A stretch of 64,000 bases of DNA from Xanthomonas translucens pv. cerealis (GTDB lineage: Bacteria > Pseudomonadota > Gammaproteobacteria > Xanthomonadales > Xanthomonadaceae): NCBI RefSeq assembly GCF_006838285.1, contig NZ_CP038228.1, positions 2,728,001-2,792,000 of the forward strand, in the 5' to 3' direction. This document shows positions 57,427-64,000 of this stretch, in pieces; the first letter of the stretch is position 1, and every line of letters starts with the position of its first letter. A model generated the notes under the pieces. It did no database searches. It was not told the origin of the DNA and worked only from the letters and a program-made list of their open reading frames with translations. Position numbers and translations under genes: made by a program.

Positions 57427-58410
57427 TCAGTAGCGCAGCAGCGCCGAGCCCCAGGTGAAGCCGCCGCCGAAGGCTTCCAGCAACAGTAGCTGGCCGCGCT
57501 GCACGCGGCCGGAACGCACCGCCACGTCCAGCGCCATGGGCACCGAGGCGGACGAGGTGTTGCCGTGCATATCCACCGTCACCACCACCTGCTCCATCGA
57601 CAGCTCCAGGCGCTTGGCGGTGGCTTCGATGATGCGCAGGTTGGCCTGATGCGGGATCAGCCAGTCCAGGTCGCCCTTGTTCAGGCCGTTGGCGTGGAGG
57701 GTCTCGTCGACCACCGCGTCCAGCGCCTTGACCGCGTACTTGAACACCTCGCTGCCCTTCATCTGGATGCCGCCGGCAGAAGCGTCGCCGGTGCCGTCGC
57801 CGAGCCCGGTGGCGATGCCGACCGGATTCCACAGCAATTCCTTCTTGCTGCCGTCGGCATGCAAATGGGTGCTGAGGATGCCGACGTCGGCATCGGCGCG
57901 CAGGACCACCGCGCCGGCACCGTCGCCGAACAGCACGCAAGTGGTGCGCTCGGTCCAGTCGACGATGCGGCTGAGGGTCTCGGTGCCGATCACCAGCACG
58001 GTCCTGGCGTCGCCGCAGCGGATGAACTTGTCGGCCACGCTGAGCGCGTAGAGGAAGCCCGAGCAGGCGGCGTTGACGTCCAGCGCGGCGCAACCGACCG
58101 CCCCCAGCCGCGCCTGGATCAGGCAGGCGGTGGATGGGAAAATCAGGTCTGGGGTGGTGGTGCCGACGACGATCATGTCCAGCGCGGCGACTTCGATGCC
58201 GGCGGCCTCGATCGCCTTCAGCGCGGCTTCGTAGCCCAGATCGCCGGCGGTCTGGCCAGGCGCGGCGATGTGCCGCTCGCGGATGCCGGTACGGCTACGG
58301 ATCCATTCGTCGCTGGTATCGACCATGTGCGACAGATCGTCGTTGGTCAACACTTTTTCAGGCAAATAGCTGCCGGTGCCCGCGATCCTGGAATAGATCC
58401 GCTTGCTCAT
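57427..58410 (-). CDS. fabH: 3-oxoacyl-ACP synthase III
   Basis: FabH (327 aa) starts fatty-acid synthesis by condensing acyl-CoA with malonyl-ACP. The Cys-His-Asn triad is C116 ([11 protein letters not shown]), His in [10 protein letters not shown] and Asn in [12 protein letters not shown]. The end [13 protein letters not shown] is typical. It follows rpmF; plsX, which often lies between them, is absent here. Confidence 0.97.
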   Translation of the reverse strand: MSKRIYSRIAGTGSYLPEKVLTNDDLSHMVDTSDEWIRSRTGIRERHIAAPGQTAGDLGYEAALKAIEAAGIEVAALDMIVVGTTTPDLIFPSTACLIQARLGAVGCAALDVNAACSGFLYALSVADKFIRCGDARTVLVIGTETLSRIVDWTERTTCVLFGDGAGAVVLRADADVGILSTHLHADGSKKELLWNPVGIATGLGDGTGDASAGGIQMKGSEVFKYAVKALDAVVDETLHANGLNKGDLDWLIPHQANLRIIEATAKRLELSMEQVVVTVDMHGNTSSASVPMALDVAVRSGRVQRGQLLLLEAFGGGFTWGSALLRY

Positions 58411-58506
58411 GCTGGTTCCTGTTGCCTGTTACGCAGGCCGCCCGCTGTGGCGCGGCCTGTGAAGATGGGTGACTCCGTCCGCCGCGGCGCGGGGGACGGG
58501 CACGGA

Positions 58507-58701
58507 TCAATCTTCTTCGACCTGCGAGGTCTTGGTGGCGATCACCTTCTTGCCGCGGTAGTAACCGTCGGCGGTGATGTGGTGGCGCAGGTGGATCTCG
58601 CCGCTGGTCGGGTCGGTCGACAGCTGCTTGGCGCTGAGGGCGTCGTGCGAACGGCGCTGGCCGCGGCGGGACGGGGTGACACGGGATTTCTGCACAGCCA
58701 T
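58507..58701 (-). CDS. rpmF: 50S ribosomal protein L32
   Basis: L32 (64 aa) starts [20 protein letters not shown] and has the [17 protein letters not shown] body. There are no zinc-binding CxxC pairs, so this is the zinc-independent form. It lies between yceD and fabH. Confidence 0.97.
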   Translation of the reverse strand: MAVQKSRVTPSRRGQRRSHDALSAKQLSTDPTSGEIHLRHHITADGYYRGKKVIATKTSQVEED

Positions 58702-58809
58702 GGGATTGCTCCAAACTCGGTTCGTTTACATCTGTCGTCATTACGTCGCGCAGGACGCGCGCGTCCGGCAACAACCTTCAAGGCAGCGGGCCGGCCGCAG
58801 GGCCGACCG

Positions 58810-59319
58810 CTACTGTTTCTTCAGCGCCGCCAACGCCGCGAACGGGTTGGCCTTGCTCATTTCTTCCTCGGTCGCCGGCCAGTCCTGTTCGACCGCCTCG
58901 CTTCCGGGCGCCACCGGCACCAGTGGAACCGCCAGCACCAACTCGTCCTCGACCAGATCGGCGGGCCGCAGCATGCCGTCGTCCGGCACCAGCAAGGCCT
59001 CGTACTCCGGCGGCAACGCGGCCTCCTCGGCCTCGCTGCGGATCAGCCCCAGCCGCTGCACGCTCGACACCGGCAGCAGGAAGCGCTGCAGGCTGCGCTG
59101 ACAGATCAGCGGCAGCGCGGTTTCGAGCGTCAGTTCGACGTAGGACACTTGCAGTACAGCATCGCGGCCGAATTCCAGCGTGTAGCGGCATTCGCCTTCG
59201 GTATCGGCCAGACTGCCTCGCAGACGGGTCATCGCCGAGAGCGGCAGGCGGTCTTCGAAGACCCTGCGCGCTGCGACCATCCGCCAGGCATCCAACAGTT
59301 CGGGCACGTTCGCGGACAT
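58810..59319 (-). CDS. yceD: YceD/DUF177 family protein
   Basis: This 169-aa protein is the usual gene upstream of rpmF. Acidic, with LRGSLADTEGECRYTLEFGR and the typical EDELVLAVPLVPV and KANPFAALAALKKQ ending. The family is linked to 23S rRNA accumulation or processing. The ATG at 59319 is preferred over a start 13 codons upstream. Confidence 0.9.
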   Translation of the reverse strand: MSANVPELLDAWRMVAARRVFEDRLPLSAMTRLRGSLADTEGECRYTLEFGRDAVLQVSYVELTLETALPLICQRSLQRFLLPVSSVQRLGLIRSEAEEAALPPEYEALLVPDDGMLRPADLVEDELVLAVPLVPVAPGSEAVEQDWPATEEEMSKANPFAALAALKKQ

Positions 59320-59445
59320 AAGCCGCAGAATGTTAAGGACTGCCGGGGGCGCTGTCAAACCGTTCCGTCATCCTGCTTGCCCGGCCGCGCGCAGCGCCGC
59401 AGACTGCCGGCCCCGGCGCACGCGCCGCCCTGTCCGACCTCGCCG

Positions 59446-60018
59446 ATGCCACGCCTGATCCTGGCCTCCACCTCCATCTACCGCCGCGAACTGCTGCAGC
59501 GCCTGCGCCTGCCCTTCGACAGCGTGCGCCCGCAGGTCGAGGAGACGCCGCTGCCGGGCGAAGCGCCACGGGCGCTGGCCCAGCGCCTGGCGCGGGCCAA
59601 GGCCGCGGCGGTGGCCGCTGGCGCCACCGATGCCTGGGTGATCGGCTCGGACCAGGTCGCCGAACTCGACGGCCAGCCGCTGGGCAAGCCGGGCCATGTC
59701 GCCGCCGCACAGGCGCAGCTGGTGGCGATGTCCGGGCGCAGCGTGCGCTTCCATACCGCGGTGTGCCTGCTGCGCGGCGAGCGGGCGCTGCAGCTGTGCG
59801 ACCTGACCGAAGTGCATTTCCGCACGCTGCAGGCCCAGGAGATCGCGCGCTACGTCGCTGCCGAGCAACCGCTGGACTGCGCCGGCAGCTTCAAGTGCGA
59901 AGGCCTGGGCATCAGCCTGTTCAGCGCGATCCACAGCCAGGATCCCACCGCGCTGGTCGGGCTGCCGCTGATCGGCCTGGCCGGGCTGCTGCGCGAAGCC
60001 GGCTACGTGCTGCCCTAG
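59446..60018 (+). CDS. Maf-family nucleotide pyrophosphatase (YceF-like)
   Basis: This 190-aa protein has the Maf signature LILASTSIYRRELLQRL, VEE, GSDQVAELDGQPLGKP and the end GLPLIGLAGLLREAG. YceF-type members hydrolyse m7GTP and may clear modified nucleotides. The ATG at 59446 follows the family. It is divergent from yceD, 126 bp apart. Confidence 0.92.
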   Translation: MPRLILASTSIYRRELLQRLRLPFDSVRPQVEETPLPGEAPRALAQRLARAKAAAVAAGATDAWVIGSDQVAELDGQPLGKPGHVAAAQAQLVAMSGRSVRFHTAVCLLRGERALQLCDLTEVHFRTLQAQEIARYVAAEQPLDCAGSFKCEGLGISLFSAIHSQDPTALVGLPLIGLAGLLREAGYVLP

Positions 60019-60049
60019 CTCGCGCTGCGATCAGCGCCGGCTCACCCGG

Positions 60050-60235
60050 CATCACTGGTACGGGAAGCGCACCTGCCCGATCCAGGACTTCGTTGACCGC
60101 GCAGCTTTCCGGCTGCAAGGCCAGGCCGTAGCGGGCCAGCTGCCGGTCGGCCGAGACCAGCGCCTGGCGGTCGCCGGCTGCGATGTCGATGGCGCTTTCC
60201 AAGCGCCGAGTACAGGATCGCGATCCGCAAGCACG
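60050..60235 (-). pseudogene. Possible gene fragment downstream of maf
   Basis: Two minus-strand frames carry protein-like text that would join only by a frameshift: SAIDIAAGDRQALVSADRQL, ARYGLALQPESCAVNEVLD in one frame and IGQVRFPYQ-stop in another. No family is recognised. It may be a decayed C-terminus or chance in GC-rich DNA. Confidence 0.3.
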
Positions 60236-60270
60236 GCGCCAAGCCGGTGCCGAACGGCGCGCGATCCATC

Positions 60271-62115
60271 TCAGCGGCGCAGTTCGATCGGCTGCTCCCA
60301 CCACTCCTCGACGCTGCCGTCGCGGCCATGCAGGCGCAGGCCGAGCCAATGCGTGCCCGGCGCCAATCCGCTTGCATCGAGTTCGGCGCGGAAGCCGACG
60401 TTGGGATGGCCCGGATCGGTGGAGATCTTCCAGAACGCGGTGATGTCGTAGTTCTCGCCGTAGCGCGCCTGCGCGACGACCTTGCCGTCGAGCAGCACCT
60501 CGACCCGGGCGATGCCCACGCCGTCCTTGAACGCCCAGCCGGACACCTCGAAATGCGGTGCCACCTTGGCGCCCGCGCCCGGCGCGTTGAACCAGGCCAT
60601 CGCCGGCGTCGTGCACGGCCCGGGCAAGCGTTGCGCCGGCAGCGCGAACAACAGGAAGCGCTGGTTGCCGTGATCGCTGGACACCACCTTCGGCGGCGGC
60701 AACGGGCCGACCAGCTCGCACACCGCGTGATAGCGCTGCAGCAGCAGCCGGTATTTCATGTCGCTGGGCGAGAGCACCAGCAGCCGCGGCCCATCGCGCC
60801 GGCCGTCGCTGAGCAGGCCCCACTGGCGCAGCTGCGCGCTGCGCCCGTGCTTGTCGTTCAACGCGTGCGGCAGCACCCGGATATCGGCATCGCCCAGTTC
60901 GAAACCGAGCTCGGCGCCGACCTTGAAGTTGTCGGCCAGCACCTGCGTCCCCGCCGGCATCGCCGCCAGTTCGCGGCGCACCGCCGAGGCCAGCGGCTTC
61001 CAGCCGGCGAAGTTGCGCGGGTAGTACTTGTCGCCGGCGGCACGCTCGCGCACCGACGGCACCGACACCGCAAGGTAATAGCCGAACGCGCCGACCATGC
61101 CGATCCCGGTCAGCAGCCAGGTCGCGCGGCGTAGCGGTTTCGGCCAGCCGTGCAGGATCACCGGCGCAGCGATCAGCAAGGCCAGGTAACCCGGCAGCGG
61201 CCAATGGAAACTGATGCGCTCTGCATCGGTGAAGAAGCCGAGCAGAAAGATGCCCAGCGTGGACACGCCGCCGAGCAGGCCGAAATAGCGCCACTGCACG
61301 CGCGCCCCGCCGCTGCCGCCGCCGCGCGTGGCCACCAGCGCCACCTTCCACATCGCCACTGCCAGCAGCGGCGTGACCAGCAGGCCCTGGATCAGCACGA
61401 AGGCGATGCCGCCGGGCTGGAAGCTCCAGGGGTGCCGATCGATCAACTGGAACCTGACCCCGGCCTCACCGTTGTCGGCATTCCAGGCCAGCAACGGCAG
61501 CCAGGCGACGATGCCCATCGCCAGCGCCACCCACACCTGCGGATCGCGCAGCATGCGCCGGCCCTGCGGGATCAGCAGCAGCGCGATCGCGCCGACCCCG
61601 ATCACCCCGGCGAAGCGGTAATGGCTCAGCGCGCCCAGGGTCAGGCCCAGCGCCAGTTCCACCGCGCTCATCGCATCGATCTGGCGCAGCAGCCGCGCAC
61701 TGGCGTCCATGCACAGGATCGTCGCCAGCGCCATCGGCACGTCCGGCAAGGCGAGGATGCCGAGCGTGCCCGACAGCGGCATCAGCAAGGTCAGACTGCC
61801 CGCACGCCAGCCGGCCACCGCGCCGAACCAGCGCGTGCCGATGCGCGCGATCAGCCACGGCATCAGCGCCGACAGCAACAAGAACGGCGCGCGCAGCGCC
61901 AGCAGGTGATCGCCGCCGAGCGCCACGCCCAGCCGCGCCAGCCAGGCGGTCAATCCGGGCAGATCCGAATAGGCGGCGGCCAGGTGCTGGCCTTCCTGCC
62001 AGTAGAACGCTTCGTCCACGAACAACGGCAGACGCGCGGCCACCAGCAGCTTGGCTGCGGTGACAAGCGTCCACAGCACCATGAAGGTGTTGCGTGCACG
62101 TTGTTCGCCTTGCAT
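60271..62115 (-). CDS. ArnT-like glycosyltransferase (GT39/GT83 family), polytopic membrane
   Basis: This 614-aa membrane protein has about a dozen hydrophobic segments in residues 10-400. The catalytic first loop contains FVDEAFYWQEGQHL, with the acidic pair expected for polyprenyl-phosphate-dependent transferases. The C-terminal third is soluble and ends with an Ig-like beta domain (WAFKDGVGIARVEVLLDGKV). It probably adds a sugar to a cell-surface lipid or glycan at the periplasmic face. The acceptor is unknown, and no arn operon is adjacent. Confidence 0.88.
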   Translation of the reverse strand: MQGEQRARNTFMVLWTLVTAAKLLVAARLPLFVDEAFYWQEGQHLAAAYSDLPGLTAWLARLGVALGGDHLLALRAPFLLLSALMPWLIARIGTRWFGAVAGWRAGSLTLLMPLSGTLGILALPDVPMALATILCMDASARLLRQIDAMSAVELALGLTLGALSHYRFAGVIGVGAIALLLIPQGRRMLRDPQVWVALAMGIVAWLPLLAWNADNGEAGVRFQLIDRHPWSFQPGGIAFVLIQGLLVTPLLAVAMWKVALVATRGGGSGGARVQWRYFGLLGGVSTLGIFLLGFFTDAERISFHWPLPGYLALLIAAPVILHGWPKPLRRATWLLTGIGMVGAFGYYLAVSVPSVRERAAGDKYYPRNFAGWKPLASAVRRELAAMPAGTQVLADNFKVGAELGFELGDADIRVLPHALNDKHGRSAQLRQWGLLSDGRRDGPRLLVLSPSDMKYRLLLQRYHAVCELVGPLPPPKVVSSDHGNQRFLLFALPAQRLPGPCTTPAMAWFNAPGAGAKVAPHFEVSGWAFKDGVGIARVEVLLDGKVVAQARYGENYDITAFWKISTDPGHPNVGFRAELDASGLAPGTHWLGLRLHGRDGSVEEWWEQPIELRR

Positions 62116-62152
62116 TGCCCTTAGACTCCCCTAAACCCGTTGCGAGAATGCG

Positions 62153-63106
62153 ATGCCTACTCCGCCCCGCTTGCCGGAAATGCTAACCGATACGCTGCGC
62201 GAGGCGCTCGTGCAGGCCCAGCAGCAGGTCAATGCGCTGGTCCTGGGCAAGCCGCAACAGGTGCGCATGGCGTTTGTCGCGCTGCTGTCCGGCGGACATC
62301 TGCTGATCGAGGATCTGCCCGGACTGGGCAAGACCACGCTGGCGCATGCGCTGGCGGCGAGCCTGGGCCTGAGCTTCCAGCGCGTGCAGTTCACCTCGGA
62401 TCTGCTGCCGGCCGACGTGCTCGGCGTATCCGTGTACGACCCGCAATCGCGCCAGTTCCAGTTCCATCCCGGCCCGGTGTTCGCCCACGTGCTGCTCGCC
62501 GACGAGATCAACCGCGCGCCGCCGCGCACGCAGAGCGCGCTGCTGGAAGCGATGGCCGAACAGCAGGTCACCCTGGACGGCACGACGCATCCGCTGCCGG
62601 CGCCGTTCTTCGTCATCGCCACACAGAATCCGGTGGACCTATCGGGCACCTTCCCGCTGCCCGACTCGCAGCTGGACCGCTTCCTGCTGCGCCTGGCACT
62701 GGGCTATCCCAGCCCCGAATCCGAACGCGCGCTGCTCAGCGGCCGCGACCGCCGCGACCTGATCGCACAGGCGCGACCGCAACTCAGCGACACCGACATG
62801 GCCACGCTGCGGCACAGCGTGGAGCAGATCCACGCCAGCGACGCGCTGATCGGCTACGTGCAGGCGCTGCTCGCGCGCAGCCGCCAGCATCCAGGCGTGC
62901 GCGTGGGCCTGTCGCCGCGCGCCGGCATCGCGCTGCTGCGCGCGGCCAAGGCGCACGCGCTGCTGCTCGGCCGCGCGCATGCGTTGCCCGAAGACGTGCA
63001 GGCGCTGTTCGTGGCGGTGGCCGAGCACCGCCTGGTGGCCGAACAGGAATCGGCCTCCGGGCCAGCGCTGGCCAAGGCGATCCTGCACAGCGTGGCGGTG
63101 GACTGA
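62153..63106 (+). CDS. MoxR-family AAA+ ATPase
   Basis: This 317-aa ATPase has Walker A in DLPGLGKTTLA, Walker B VLLADEINRAPPRTQSALLE, and the MoxR motif AMAEQQVTLDG and ATQNPVDLSGTFPLP. MoxR proteins act as chaperones for metal-centre or secreted proteins together with DUF58/VWA partners. The following DUF58 gene (5 bp gap) fits this operon type. It is divergent from the glycosyltransferase. Confidence 0.95.
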   Translation: MPTPPRLPEMLTDTLREALVQAQQQVNALVLGKPQQVRMAFVALLSGGHLLIEDLPGLGKTTLAHALAASLGLSFQRVQFTSDLLPADVLGVSVYDPQSRQFQFHPGPVFAHVLLADEINRAPPRTQSALLEAMAEQQVTLDGTTHPLPAPFFVIATQNPVDLSGTFPLPDSQLDRFLLRLALGYPSPESERALLSGRDRRDLIAQARPQLSDTDMATLRHSVEQIHASDALIGYVQALLARSRQHPGVRVGLSPRAGIALLRAAKAHALLLGRAHALPEDVQALFVAVAEHRLVAEQESASGPALAKAILHSVAVD

Positions 63107-63111
63107 GGCCG

Positions 63112-64000
63112 ATGCGGGCACGGCTGCGCGAGTGGCGGCAGGCGCTGGCACGGCTGGCGCGGCCGCGCGATCCCGAGCCGCTGCCGGTGCGGCTGGACCG
63201 GCGTCGGATCTACATCCTGCCCACCCCGTTCGGCGGTTTCCTGGCGCTGCTGCTCGGCGCAATGCTGCTCGGCGCGCTGAACTACAACAACAACCCCGCC
63301 TTGCTGCTGGCGCTGCTGCTCGGCGCGGCCGCCATCGCCAGCGCGATCGCGGCGCACCTGCAGCTGTCGGGACTGCGCCTGGACGCGCTGTCGGCCGAGC
63401 CGGTCGCGGCCGGCACGCCGCTGCGGCTGCGCCTGGCGCTGGCCGCCGACGACGCCCGCCAGCGCCGCGGCCTGCGCGTGGCGCATGCCGACCGGCACAC
63501 CTACATCGACCTGCACGGCGACGGCGCCAACGAAGCCGATCTGGAACTGCCCACCGAACGCCGTGGCTGGCTCGACCTGCAGCGCATCCGCATTTCCACC
63601 ACCCAGCCGCTGGGCCTGCTGCGCGCCTGGGCCTGGTTCTGGCCGGACGCACCGCTGCTGGTCTATCCGAACCCCGAACACGACGGGCCGCCGCTGCCGC
63701 ACGGCGACGGCACCCCGACCCAGACCCGCCTGCACGCGCTCGGCGAAGAACTGCAGCAGTTGCGCCCGTACCGCGCCGGCGACGCGCCGCGCGCGATCTC
63801 CTGGAAGCACTCGGCGCGCCGCGACACGCTGCTGGTGCGCGAATACGAACGCCCGATCGGCGTGGACGTGGTGCTGGACTGGCGCACCCTGCCGGCGCTG
63901 CCCCACGAACGCCGCATCGCGCGGCTGGCGCGCTGGATCGACGAGGCCGAGCGCGACGGCCGCCGCTACCGCCTGCTGCTGCCCGGACAGCCGCCGCTGG
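63112..64000 (+). CDS. DUF58 domain protein, partial at window end
   Basis: This is the first 296 codons of an open frame that runs off the window. Two membrane helices (about residues 40-80, including FGGFLALLLGAMLLGALNYN) precede a beta-sandwich region and the DUF58 core with LRPYRAGDAPRAISWKHSAR. The MoxR-DUF58 pair typically continues with transglutaminase-like genes. It starts with an ATG 5 bp after the MoxR stop. Confidence 0.93.
   Translation, partial: MRARLREWRQALARLARPRDPEPLPVRLDRRRIYILPTPFGGFLALLLGAMLLGALNYNNNPALLLALLLGAAAIASAIAAHLQLSGLRLDALSAEPVAAGTPLRLRLALAADDARQRRGLRVAHADRHTYIDLHGDGANEADLELPTERRGWLDLQRIRISTTQPLGLLRAWAWFWPDAPLLVYPNPEHDGPPLPHGDGTPTQTRLHALGEELQQLRPYRAGDAPRAISWKHSARRDTLLVREYERPIGVDVVLDWRTLPALPHERRIARLARWIDEAERDGRRYRLLLPGQPPL

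Overview
This is a high-GC (roughly two-thirds G+C) gammaproteobacterial chromosome segment that reads as Xanthomonas. The clues are the lexA2-imuA-imuB-dnaE2 cassette with a TGTACA-type LexA2 operator, the PilZ (117 aa) gene at the end of a fabF-pabB-mltG-tmk-holB run, two large TonB-dependent receptors, many SMAG/REP-like GTAG/GTGG stem-loops, and a type III effector-like gene with a PIP-box-like promoter. The species cannot be fixed from this window; a translucens-type (clade 1) Xanthomonas is a guess only.

Layout. 1-4 kb: purA, a DUF2065 gene and hflC/hflK, all on the minus strand. 4-8.7 kb: a YhdH/AcuI-type reductase, a CheY-like regulator, the hspA-cbpA heat-shock pair with a sigma-32-like promoter, a Prx5-type peroxiredoxin and a ferritin-like protein. 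8.7-9.2 kb: a REP cluster. 9.2-22.5 kb: pbpC and a lipoprotein alpha-2-macroglobulin, which are adjacent in many bacteria but are separated here by a HopAF1/XopAF-like effector, a glycerophosphodiesterase and a TonB receptor. 22.9-26.2 kb: a TonB receptor and a nucleoside hydrolase with a terminator wedged between them. 26.5-35.5 kb: a methylcitrate-cycle locus (prpB, DUF1003, prpC, acnD, prpF), with a ParDE module inside it and, divergent from prpB, an HTH-citrate synthase fusion instead of a PrpR regulator. 35.7-41.6 kb: the SOS mutagenesis cassette.

41.6-46 kb is accessory DNA. It holds a small secreted protein, a DUF6155-like gene overlapping a TOTE-type primase/helicase gene, an integrase relic and an XRE antitoxin relic. 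46-48.8 kb: a SnoaL/ArsR divergent pair, an Fpg/Nei glycosylase, a YefM-YoeB module and tRNA-Val(CAC). 48.9-59.3 kb: pilZ-holB-tmk-mltG-pabB-fabF-acpP-fabG-fabD-fabH-rpmF-yceD, the fatty-acid synthesis core, read on the minus strand. 59.4-64 kb: a Maf nucleotide pyrophosphatase, an ArnT-like glycosyltransferase, a MoxR ATPase and the start of a DUF58 protein that runs off the window.

The most interesting parts are (1) the DUF6155 + TOTE primase-helicase island with mobile-element debris, (2) the HTH-citrate synthase fusion sitting where the propionate regulator should be, with TTGAT/ATCAA operator-like repeats in the shared promoter, and (3) the orphan effector with predicted myristoylation, a CheD-like Cys/His pair and a PIP box. 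No search or structure prediction was possible; assignments rest on motifs and gene context.
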